A program made the position numbers and the translations under genes. The notes under the pieces are model-generated. The model searched no databases and was not told the origin of the DNA. It saw only the letters and a program-made list of their open reading frames with translations. From Cryptomeria japonica (Eukaryota; Streptophyta; Pinopsida; Cupressales; Cupressaceae), in contig NC_081413.1 of assembly GCF_030272615.1 (NCBI RefSeq), positions 21,082,501 to 21,146,500 of the forward strand: a stretch of DNA of 64,000 bases, in the 5' to 3' direction. Shown here in pieces: positions 45,516 through 57,204 of the stretch (within the stretch, counting starts at the first letter, position 1; each line of letters starts with the position of its first letter).

Positions 45516-45690
45516 AATTGAGGTGTAAGGGAAGAGCAAGTGAAGAGAAAGGAAAGTGAGGAGAAAAGGAAGGAGTGTAGTGGGAAGGTTTCTTGGTAAT
45601 TTGATGTCTAATGTAGACAGACGTTATCTACTTCCACAAAGAGTATCATTGGTTTGGTGGGATAGTATAAGTTCTGTGAGAAATGTATTA

Positions 45691-47100
45691 CTCTGGAAGG
45701 GCAATGTCTCCAATTATTCAATTCATCCGTACGTAGGTTTTTTAAATTCTGGTTGATGTATACTCGAACAATTCCTTCACTGCAATAAACTGCACTACTC
45801 TAAAATTCGTTTTAGAATTCATTTATGAGATATCGTATTTGTAATTGATGTATGATTTTTGAATTCTGATTGATGTATAGATTTGTATGCTTAAACTTCA
45901 AAATGTGTTCAACTTAACATAATTACAATCATCAATGATGAGAGAACTTAATTAAGAAAAAAATTAAATTTTATTATAGGGTTTTGAATTATAAGACGAC
46001 CTCTAATCCATTATTATATCAATCACGTATAAGAGCTATGTTACCCTTGTCTCATTTAACATATGCATTATCCAAACATGTTGCATAATTGTTTATTTAT
46101 CTTCAATATTAAAAATAAAATAATGAAATCAAAATCTAAAATTATAATCAAAAGATAAAATTATCTTATAGTCCCAAGGAGCCTCCAAAACCAATAATTT
46201 ATTAGAGGTGTAGAGATCAAATTTTGATGAAATTCTGCACATAGTCAAATATACATATATTACATTATTAATTTTCTCATGTACTTTTAACTATTCATTT
46301 ATTAATTAAACAAATTAAACCAATATTTACACTAACATTTTTTTATTGAGAATTGTAGAGCAAGAATATGTTATTTATACAAATATAATACTCTAGAGGA
46401 GCAATGTCTACAATAATTCAATTCATTTGTTTGAATTTTGATTGATGTATATTCAAACTATTCCTTCATTGAATTAAATTCCAGTACTCTAAATTTCATT
46501 TTAGAATTCATTTTTGAGATATTGTATTTGCAATTGATGTATGATTTTTGAGTTTTGGTTGATGCATATTCAAAATTTGATCTTGAAATTTGTATGCTTA
46601 AATTTCAAAATGAGTTCAAACTAACCTAATTACAATCACCAATGAAGAGATAGTTTAATTAAGAAAAAAAAAAAAATTTATTGTAGGGTTTTGAATAATA
46701 AGACGACCTCTAATCCATTATTATTATATCAATAACCTTGATAATGGATTATAAGAGCTATGTTACCTATTCTTCATTCAACATATGCCTTATCTAAAGA
46801 TGTTGTATAATTGTTTAATATATCTTCAATATTTTTTAATAATAAATGAAATAAAAATCTAGAAGTTTCATCAAAAGATAAAATCATCAACTTATAATGT
46901 ACCAAGGAGCCTCCAAAACCAATAATTTGTTAGAGGTGTTGAGATCAAATTTGATCAAATTTGCACATAATTAGTTATACATATATTACATTATTGAAAC
47001 TCCTTGTAGATATATCAATTAAAAAGTTAACCCAATATTTACTCTAGCATTTTTATTCTAGAATTATATAACAAGAATATTCTTTTTATACAAATGACAA
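45691..47100. repeat. Tandem duplication, 700-bp period
   Basis: Unit 1 (45691-46390) and unit 2 (46391-about 47100) are colinear. Anchors: GCAATGTCT at 45701 and 46401, AATTGATGTATGATTTTTGA at about 45853 and 46537, GACGACCTCTAATCCATTAT at about 45994 and 46703, and CCAAGGAGCCTCCAAAACCA at about 46175 and 46904. Divergence is moderate, so the event is old. Unit 1 includes the 3' flank of the coiled-coil gene. Confidence 0.9.
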
Positions 47101-48950
47101 TATATTTATACTAGAAAAATAATTTGAGACATTATCCTAGAAAACTATTCACACATAATTTCAAGTATTAATAACTTCAAATAAAAGTAATTATCTTTAG
47201 AACTTACATTGATTTGACTATGATATATGTCACCATTGTATTAGAGTCTTAAGTTCTAGAAGGTGAGTGATATTAGACCATTGAAATATTTATGTCTTGT
47301 CAACATATTTGAACCCCATTGATAGATTCATTATGACAAATATTGTAGTTTTGATTTATATTTGCAAAAGATTTTAAACTTATAATAAATGAATGGTGAT
47401 GCTAAGGAATACATTTGGGAGTTTACTAGTTGATTATTTTCTTATAAATATTGAATCTTCAAATTTTAACATAAAGATTTTGAAACATTTATAACTAATC
47501 ATGTATGTTTTGAATAAGAACTATTCAACTATGAGGGCCAATACCACTAAAATATTTCTAGAGTGAGAGTGTTTGAGTCAAGTGATTTAATTTAGATAAG
47601 TGTTAAGTTGATATTAAAAACTTTGAAATATTATATATCAATTTGATGCTAATTCTATTGTGTTATCTAATTTACTATGTTGATTGATTACTTTAAATAT
47701 CTTAGTAAATTACCACATTTTTTTTTGCAATGGTTATTAAAATTTATTGGATAACAATGTATATTCTATATTGTTTTTGCTACAATATTAACTATAATCG
47801 AATAACTACAAATAATTAAATATATTAGAGAGAAAAGAAAGCCACATTTTAATAATAGAGATTATTCAAGGAACTTCATTATTACCAATTATACTCATCT
47901 ACTTCATAAACTCATAATCAACATGTAAAAAATTAGAATATAATATCAATTTCTAAATAAAAAGTACACCAACAAAATATAACATTTAAAGTAGATTGTA
48001 ATTTGACAAGATAAATATCTTAGACATATTCTACATACATTAGAATCAAATGCATTAGCATTTCTTAAGCTTCTTAGGAATGGCTTGAACAGATTAATTG
48101 ATAGCAATTTTACTCAATCTATAGAAAAAGATATTTAAAATGAAAACTACAACACCCAGATTTTAAAAATAATTTTTATACATATATATCACCTTTAAAA
48201 GTTCATTACTCCTCATTCCAATCTTTTTCATCCCATATACTTTTTTTCATTAAGTAATTTTTATCTTGGTCTTGCTTTTTTATTAATTGTTTATCCCAAC
48301 GAATACACCATTTCGTTATTGAACATAATTATAAGTGTAAATATTAGTTAATGCATTATGCATACAGATATAAACATGAAATTTGGCTACTTGGGTGTCC
48401 TAGTTAGATATGGTAAACTTGACATAACTTACAATTTTTTAGGAAGCTTGCTAGCACTCCCTGTTAGTGGGAGTCAACTTATTTTTTTGCATTATTCATG
48501 TTGATAATTCTTTCCTTTTTTCCTATATGTATATCTCATTCTTGGATTGATTTATATACTGATTTACCCAATTTGATGTTCTCTTTTACTTTAAATTATT
48601 CACTTATAATATCATAGATCAAATATGTTATTTTTCATCCTATGTAGCTCAATTTGATACTACAATATATGTAGAGATTCTAACAAATTATACATGGAGT
48701 ATATCTATATTTGATTGTTTGTTTAATATTTTTTTGAGCTATTTTTTAGAAAATATTGGTGCATGTGTATTAGTAGAGGTTGTGGATATTTTCATGAGGA
48801 AAAGAGGTTTGAAATTTGTTGGTATATCTACATGTATGCAACTTGTAAGTGAGATTGATCTTTTAATAATTTTTAAATGTCATAAATTATCACTGGGCCA
48901 ATTTACACCTCATGTTTATGCCCCTAATCTAGCATTTCTACATCTCATCT
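47101..48950. other. AT-rich, no gene recognised
   Basis: Very AT-rich sequence with no coding or RNA signal I trust. A 97-codon frame at 48719-49012 has no known motif and overlaps retroelement-like sequence. Confidence 0.4.
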
Positions 48951-48999
48951 CTTATTTGGGTTTGTTCAATGCCTTAACTCCAGTTCTAATGCCATATAC

Positions 49000-49585
49000 C
49001 CCTACCAAATGACTCTCTGAAGGGGCATCCTCATCTCTGGGACTAAATCATGGTTCTTGATGGAGGAGAACCAAGGCGTCTAGTTCCCTAGATCCCTCAA
49101 TGGGGCCTAATTTTCAAATAGAGGATGGGACCTATCTCTCTAGTGGGAAATTAAATTGGTGGCTCGATATGACTTTTGGAGGTTGGCCTAACCACTACAT
49201 TGACCTAGGGTCTCATATATAAAGACATTTAATCAATTCATTTCAATCTAAGTCTCAATCTCCAAGAAATCAAGTGCTCTTACATATGTGAAGTGTTCAT
49301 CAAGAATTTGCAGAGGTCTTCAAGATTGCATATCCTTCATTCAACCATTGTGGAGAAAAATTACATCATTCATATGAAAGCATGTGTGTGTGATTAGTGT
49401 TTTATCATGTTCATTCCATTTCATACAACATATGTGATAACATTCAAGAAGCAAAGTGTCATCATCAATAATTGTAGATCTGTGGTATATTTTTCCATTA
49501 TTTATTTTAGTATTTACATTATTTCATTCAAGGTTAATTCCTAAATGGGGTTTTGACTAAGGAAAACCCATATTCCCAACAATTT
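49000..49585 (+). mobile_element. Ty3/gypsy LTR fragment, sense orientation
   Basis: It matches in order the reverse complement of the left-hand LTR at 1437-3105: GACTTTTGG...GACCTAGGGTCTCATATATAA (TATA at 49210-49217), a stretch of TTCAT-rich sequence, and GGGGTTTTGACTAAGGAAAACC near 49544. It ends around CCCAACA at 49580. No PBS or coding region follows, so it is a solo or truncated LTR. Confidence 0.6.
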
Positions 49586-49589
49586 CCCC

Positions 49590-50905
49590 CTTCTTTTTGT
49601 TTCTAGGAAATAGATGCAGAGCTATGATCTTCAAAATTAGCTTTATTTATAGAGGCGAATAGGCTCCCCTTTGGAAAATGAAAAGTACAGAGGACCAGAG
49701 CAATAAAAATTTTGGTACTGACAAATTAGGACCTCCTTCTAGGAATAGGATCAAATACTCTTATATTACTCGGATCCCAGTTTGTGGCTTGATCCAATAA
49801 CTTTAGCTCATTGTTTGTGCATAATTACTTCAATTCTAGCACATTTACCCTAATTTTAACATTTCAACAATTCAACTTAAAAGAGGATTTTTCCCCAAAG
49901 TGAATCTAATAAGAATTCTCATCTCTATCCTTGTTGATTTGTGGCTAGATCTATTAGGCTCGTCTCTTTTAATGTAATTGTACCTAAGCTTAAAATTAGT
50001 GGTTTCTACTACATCTATTGGTGGAAATGTGAACTTTTCACCATTGTAAGTTTGATATTTTAGTGAATTATGTGGAGACAATGATTTAGAACACCATGTA
50101 TTAAAAATTGTTTAATATTATTAGACCACTAATATCTATTTTAGATTAGATTTTTTTTAACTCTATTTGGTTGTGCAATTATTTTTTTTTGGCATTTAGA
50201 TCCTAGTGTAGATCTTGACTGAACACTTGAGAAACTGACATCAAAGATATGAAAGAATGTATTGAATATTTTATTATAGACCCATGACTTTAATTTTATT
50301 GATAAAATATATATAAATTAAAAGTAACACTATTGGATGAATATTTTGTAATCAACTAACTAATTATAAAATGGTTATGTCTACCACATTATAATGAGAT
50401 TAAGTCTATCCTCTTAGAAAAGTGAGGCTTACTTCTTATTGCTAACTAAGAACAACTATTACTTAATTAAACCAAGTTCATGGGATGTTACATTTATCCT
50501 ATTCTTTCCTTTCAGAATAGATGTTATCATTTTACAACAAATTTTAATTACATTCCTATGATAGATACATGTAATGAACTACAAAATAACAATTGGAGCA
50601 ATAATAATTGATATATACTCTAGTTGTACAAAAGACTAACTACAAAGATACCAACAAATTTTGATATCTAAGAAGACCATGAAAATACAACATTTTTTGT
50701 TACTTCTTATGTAGATTGTATGAATAAAGATGTAGTACATGTGCAACCTAAAGTCTTCAACACATGTCACAACCTAATCAACTAAACATAGATAATAATA
50801 TGGATCTCAAAGTCTTCAAATTATTGCTAGTCTATACACATAACATAAATTCCCAAATATAATAATGCATCGCAAAGGCTACAAAATCAGATTTGAGCTA
50901 CTTCT
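49590..50905. other. No gene recognised
   Basis: AT-rich sequence between two LTRs, with no coding signal. Confidence 0.4.
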
Positions 50906-52028
50906 TGTAATGGTGAAAAATTATTAGGGTTTCCACCATAAGAAGTATAAAAACCACTAGTATTTTTTGTTTAGGACTACTAACAAGGATAAGGACTAAA
51001 AATACTAATTGGATTGAAAGGATGAATTTGATTGCCATTTTTTGTGTGTTGAATTGTTGAAATTAGGATAAAGTGTTGAAAATGAAGGTAAAAACATAGA
51101 AACAGTAAGCTACAGTCATTAGATTGAGGCACACACCTAGATTTGAGAAATATAAGTTGATTTGAACATGATCTCCAAAAAAGCTCCAAAAATATTAGGA
51201 CCAAAGCGAAATTCGTCTTGGTCCTCTGAACTTTTCGCACACCAAAGGGAGTTAGCACATCTCTGCAAATAATGTCGATTTTGAAGATTGCGGCTCCATA
51301 CCTGCTTCCTACACACATGAAGAAGGGGAAATATGTTGGGATTGAGATTTGCCTAAGTGAAACCCAAGTTGAGGAATCAACCTTGAATAAATTATTGTAA
51401 ATACTAAAATAAATAATGAAAGGATATACCTCAGATCTGCAATGATTAATAATGATGCTTTTCTTCTTGAATGTAATCACATATGTTGTATTAAATGGCA
51501 CACACATAAAAAAACCCTAATCGCACATACATGCTTGCATATGAATGATGTAAATTTGCTCCACAATTGATGAATGAAGAATGTAGCCTTAAAAGAACTC
51601 TAGACATGTTTGATGATTATAATTTTGCCCTTGTATCATTGCCTCATTGTTGTTGTATATTTAAATGAGAGGGGAAGGCCTTCTTATATACTTGCCTATC
51701 GAAAAACATGCTAATTTTTTGACATAGGCTGACATGGAGAGGGGTTTCTTGCTCAAATTTGGAAATGCAAGAGGGTTTGAAAATGGGGCCCAAATAAGGA
51801 GAACCAAAGCATGGTGCCCTAGTCCTATTGAGGACCAAAGCACCATACCCTAGTCCTGCCCTATTTTAAGGCCAGACTAAGGGGCCATGTGGGGTATAAA
51901 GTGAAAATAAGTCCATTTTTGCATGATGCAAGCATAATTAGGTCTTAATTAAGCATTGGGAGACAAAAACTAAGGTGAGGGCCCAAAAATGTGGACTAAA
52001 TTGTAAGGGAGTATAATTCAGGACACTA
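50906..52028 (-). mobile_element. Ty3/gypsy LTR related to those of the gag-only element
   Basis: About 1.12 kb. On the plus strand it runs from TGTAATGGTGAAAAATT to GGACACTACA. TATA box TATATAAG at 51683-51690 (minus). GGACCA/TGGTCC inverted repeat at 51198-51224; two related GACCAAAG...CCTAGTCC units at 51799-51857. The bases after it (minus: ATGGGAGTTAAA just before the LTR) resemble a PPT, so it would be a 3' LTR with internal sequence to its right. Confidence 0.7.
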
Positions 52029-53110
52029 CATTTAACTCCCATGAGAAGAATGATGAGAAAGGATATGGATACCTTGCCCCTAGATGTTTTTATCTAGATG
52101 ATCCATGTTGGGGAGGAGAGTAGGAATAATCCAGTTGTCTTTAGCTAGTTCCACTCATCCTCATGGATGTGTGCAAGTGATGTCTAGTTTCAAGTATATA
52201 GTGCCTTTTATCGAGTGTGCATCAACCTATTTAAGACATGTAATGTAAATGCAAATTCCAATGGGCAACTATGTATAAATTCCAAGGGGTGAATGTATGA
52301 CTTCGGGAAAATCTCACTATAAGAGTTTCCTTCAGTTCTAAGAATGCATAACCCCAATTTAAATAGGTACATGCTTGGTTTTGAGGACATCCCGTGCAAG
52401 AGCTTTTTAACTCTGGTTTTGGTGATGTGTAGCCCCGCTTAAGACATATATCAAATTTGCATCTATTTTCGGGTCTAAAGTATCTTTCTCTAAGATTTTA
52501 TTTACTCTGGGTCTAATGATGAACACCCCATTTAAGACATGCAAAGATATAGTAAAATATTGTACAAAGGGAGCAATATGGGTGCCCCCCCTTAAGATGT
52601 CAACATAGCCTTATGTCAATATCTTAAGGAATCTTAGCGACAAGGACACCTTACCTTCAACAACAAGGAGATATCCTTTAGGAAACAATGTCATAAATCC
52701 AAGCTAAAGAGGAAATACTCTTCAAGCAAGGATACAAAGTTGAAAAATATATATTTTGCAAAAAGTGTAAAGGAGATCCTTGGAGAAGGAGAGATCTTTT
52801 CTCAAAATATGTCTACTTCCAAGAGGAGTTCTTGAACAAATATAACATATTCTACCTAAAGAAAGGAAGGAGAACAAGATTTCATACCTTCCTCCTATTT
52901 CTAGGTGAAAGAGACTTTTAATGAAGGATGACACACTTTTGACCTAATGTGAGGAGTAAGTTTATGATAGATATACATATCCAAGTGAAAAGAGGTTGTA
53001 GCCAAGGATGACCTATAATTGCTCAAAAATTACATGTCATATTTGGACGACCTATAATCACCTCAAAAATTACATGTCGTGTTATAGTTATGCGGGATTC
53101 ACCAAATATT
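52029..53110 (-). mobile_element. Remnant internal region of the third gypsy element
   Basis: No coding motif remains. At 53090-53103 the plus strand reads GCGGGATTCACCAAA, which resembles the PBS edge of the other gypsy elements (GGTTCACCAAA). The expected second LTR is not seen after it, so the 5' LTR is missing or too diverged. Confidence 0.35.
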
Positions 53111-53551
53111 TGTATACCATATAAAATTCCCACAGAATTCGCCATATTCCCGTAGAATTCACCATATAAGGATATCAGAGTTATGCTCCATCCCACTCTA
53201 AAACATGGAGTTCAATGGCAAATTCCATCAACAATCTCCTCTGGCAGGGTATAAATACATGCAAAGATCAGATCTATCTCAACACAAATTGGTGGGTTCT
53301 AGGCTCTGAATTCTAATCAATAGTGAAGTTTTAGACCAAGGAAAATAATTGTTGTTTACTGCATTGGCGACTGCTAGTGACCTAAATCCTAAGAGTGAGA
53401 GATCATGTTTTTGAAGTGGTATATTATACAGTATAGTCTATTATTGCTTCTTCAACAAATTGATATTTTTTTGGCAGCCTTTATTTTGTTGTAGATGTTG
53501 CATAGGAAGAGGGGTAGGAAACCTGAATGTGGGGAAGGCTAGGAGAGGCCA
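53111..53551. other. Short repeats, no gene
   Basis: Contains three copies of a CCATAT...AGAATTCRCCATAT motif at 53111-53168. TTGGCGACTGCTAGTGACC at 53365 resembles the PBS start of some Ty3/gypsy (Tat-type) elements. Nothing else supports an element here. Confidence 0.3.
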
Positions 53552-56009
53552 ATGAAAAGAAGAATGTTGTCTTCGTACTTTGGCATTGGAAAAGATTATG
53601 GTGACAATCAGGAAGGTACATCATCACAAGTACAAGTACAAAATTTGCCACCTATACCGCATGTTGAAGATGGCGGCAAACCTGATATCTCAGATCAGGA
53701 TGATCTTGAAGAAGATTATTTGGTAGATACCCAAGTTAGCCGAAATGATATAATCGACTTGAGTGATAATGCCATTGATGATTTTGCATGGAAGGGGAAA
53801 AGAAAATCTATATCAAAAAAGGGTGAACCACAATAAAAAATGATTGGGAGTGGGATATGTCAATGAGGAATTTTCAAATTAATTGGGCATCAAAATATTC
53901 ATTCATTAAACTAGTGGAGAATCCAATTGAAGGTGAGCCTCCAATAGAATGTAGGTGTAAGATTTGCACTTGGAAACATAACAAGGAAATTAGGTTGCAG
54001 CTAAAATTTGACACCATAGAAAAGCATATGGCTAAAGTTTATGAAAAACAAATGATAGACTAGGTTGAAAATCAGTGATAAGATGGAAAACAAAGGAGGA
54101 ATGTAAGCATGTGAGGAATGCCAAAAATTATTATTTTCATGAGAAAATAAAGACGAATCTTGCTAAACTTAAGGTTCTATTGAAGTTGTTTTTGGAAAAG
54201 CAATGCAAATAGAACAACGGGGAAAAGTTGTTCAGTTAAGCGTTGTTTTTTATTTTTTGAGTAGAGGGTGTGCTATGATAGATTTCCCATCAATTAGTGG
54301 TTTATTACACTTTTTGAAAGTTCCTAACTATCCTAATAGACACTGGTCAGTAAACAATGGATGAGAATGGGCAAGTTGTCTTGCTGAGGTTAAAAAAGAA
54401 GATGTAAAGGAAAAATAACAGAGTGAAACTTTATTGCATTTTCTTTAGATGAAGTTACGACAGTAGACAATACTTCATGGGTATGCATGCATGTTTATAC
54501 TATAGAGAATCATACCCGCCGACCTCAACTACTATATGTTGCTAAAATGAAAGAGAGTGTGACAGTGGGAAATTTATTTCAACTAGTAAAGAGAAGTTTA
54601 ATTGAATATGGAGGTATAGATGACTTGACGGTAGCCAAAAATTTGTTTGTGTTGGAACAGATGGAGCTTCAGTAATACAAGGTCACAAGAATGGTCTTTG
54701 CACAAAGATTCAAACTTCATTTGCACCGTACATTACTGCAATTCACTGCATGGCTCACAGAATAAATCTAGCTTTTGGAATTGTGAGTAAGTTTGCTTTG
54801 GTTAAAAAAATTCAAATTTTAATCAGAGAGCTCTACTCACACTTTTGTTGAAGTCCCAAGCAATTTATGGAATTTCAACACTTTGCTGATGGAATAACTG
54901 ATGGGCACAAGCTTCTCAAGGATAATGATACGAGATGGATCTCTTTGGATGGTCTAGTGCATCGAGTGTTTTCATAATATCCATCCTTGATTGGAATAAT
55001 TCACACAACTCGCGATGAATCAGATCAACCAAAATTTCCCGAACTTCTTCGCAGGTTAAGTAATTTAGAGACACTCTTAACTTTAGTAGCCCTTCTACTC
55101 ATGCTAGTGGAAATGAGGAATATTATGAAGGCTGACCAAAAAAGAGCTTTGTTTATTGCAGAATATGCTACGGTGCGTAAGATGACATGCATGGCCCTCG
55201 ACAATCTCTATTGAAATCAACCAACACTATTTGATGAAAAATTTGTTAAGTGGCAGACACTCACAAATTTGAACAATCTTGATAACTTTTTACAAATCAG
55301 TGCAGACGGGGAGTTATGTGCCAATGTACGAGGAGTTGAGATACCAATGCACTTCTATGGCAAGGTCAACCTTGAGGAACTAGGAAAGCACCCCGAGAAG
55401 CAACTAGCAAGAGTTACAAGGGAACATTTTGACAAGATTGTTGAGACTGTAACTACTTTTGTGAAGAAAATTGCATATGATATTTCCTCACAAATTAGAA
55501 GCAGATTACCTCCTGACAACCTTCTCGAAGCCATGTCTATTATATTTCCTCATTATTGGAGCCTCAACATTGCATCTAATTTTCAAAGTAAGCTACTGAT
55601 TTTGATAAAATAATTTTGCACATCCAGAGAATTGAATGGAGTACGTATTAATGGAATATTAGATGAAACTCATCTTCGAGATCAATCATCTCATTTTGCA
55701 TACACTATGAGAGAACAATATGCCAAAATGGAGAACCCCCACAAAGAGGGATCAGTAACAAGGATTTGGAAGACTATAGCTGAGAACAAAATGTTACGTG
55801 ATTCAATGCCAGAATATGTGAAGCTTGCTGATTTATGTCTTACCATGATATTGGGTTCGGTGGAAGATGAGAGAGTTTTCAGTGCTTTGGGGTTCCTAAA
55901 ATCAAAGCTAAGAAATAAACTAGATAGAAATTTGGAAAATTGCTCGAGGCTCTATACATCTAGGTATGATGTCCACACTTTTCCTTATGATAGGGCACTG
56001 CAAATCTAG
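53552..56009 (+). pseudogene. hAT-superfamily transposase, decayed
   Basis: Pieces in three frames read in hAT order. An acidic N-terminus (MKRRMLSSYFGIGK); a BED/TTF-like Cys pair (CRCKICTW) near 53960; LDEVTTVDNTSWVCMHVYTI at 54460; DGASVIQGHKNGL at 54660; the signature CMAHRINLAF near 54748; DTRWISLDGLVHRVFS near 54930; and the C-terminal dimerisation domain YVKLADLCLTMILGSVEDERVFSAL (55810-55890). The best match in style is the TTF-type/DUF4371 branch. Several stops and at least three shifts make it dead. Terminal inverted repeats and an 8-bp target duplication were not found. Confidence 0.88.
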
Positions 56010-57200
56010 AGGTCCAAATGTGAAAGAAGAGGTTTGGGAAACACTTCAAACCAAAGTGCCAGTGGGACTATTTCCCCATGTATTGGTAGCATTGAGATGT
56101 AGTTTGGTGAAGGTATGTAGACTCAGAGTGAAGAAACTCAAACCATAGACAAGAATCAGGAAAGCTCTGAATGTGATGATGATGAATGGCAATTGTAAGA
56201 GAGTGGTATTTATTAATCTTATTATTGTATCTTATCATTCATATTAAAAAAGCATATTACTTTTTGTAATTAGAATTTAATATTGATTTGTAATTGTATT
56301 TTTCAACTTTCTATTTCTATATTTAAAATAGCATAATAAAAAAAAAACATAATGTGTTTATTGATACAGAGATGTTTATTGTTTATTTATACATGTTTGA
56401 GTCTCAAATATGTGTGATACATTTCAAAACCATATGATACAATTCATCCAATAGTAATACACATGTCAAGAATTTAGATTTTCATTAATTCTTTCAAAAT
56501 ATAGCCATATGATATAATTCATTCAATAGTAATACACCAATATGTGTGATTCTCCATGCAAATTGCAAAAGTGAATACAAAGTTTCAAAACTCTTTGCAA
56601 ATGACCCTAAATTCCCTTTTATAGAACCAAGAGAGCAACAACAGCTTCTGTGTGATTCTCCATGCAAATTGCAAAAGTGAATACAAAGTTTCAGAACCCT
56701 TTGCAAATGACCCTGAATTCCCTTTTATAGAAACAAGGGAGTAACAACAGCTTCAGGTCAAATTGCAAGTTTGCAACATGTGAAGACTGAACATCAAAAC
56801 CACAAACTTAGCATAGATTTATATGGCCATCATAGGCCGTATTAGCAATTTAACATCTTCTACATGTTTGATGTCTCCTATTCAAAAAATAGAGTTCAAA
56901 ATTAAATGTTAATTCACGCCATGACAAATTAAACATAGATAATAGTAGTGCCCAAAACCTACTATATAAATAGAGAACTGCATAAATGTTAAAGCAAGGG
57001 AGAAGTTTTTCTCTGTGCATCATAGATTCATAGGATGGATTGGTAAAATAGCAATAGCAAGTGCATCATAGATTCATAGGTTAGATTAGCAAAATAGCAA
57101 ATAGAAAAAACATAAAACCTTTAAATTAAGAGTAAAAGAAGAAAATTGTGCAATACATACAATGATTCTTAAGATTTATGTGTCAGCTTTTGTAGGGTGC
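56010..57200. other. No gene; one tandem repeat
   Basis: AT-rich tail after the transposase, with a 106-bp tandem repeat (listed separately). GTGCATCATAGATTCATAGG is repeated near 57015 and 57061. No coding signal. Confidence 0.45.
56543..56754. repeat. 106-bp tandem duplication
   Basis: Two units, 56543-56648 and 56649-56754, both starting TGTGTGATTCTCCATGC and ending near CAACAGCTTC. They differ at only a few positions. Confidence 0.95.
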
Positions 57201-57204
57201 TCCA

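Noticed and set aside
53365-53385. TGGCGACTGCTAGTGACC as a Tat-type gypsy PBS
   Set aside because: No LTR end precedes it and no coding region follows; similarity of a few bases is not enough.
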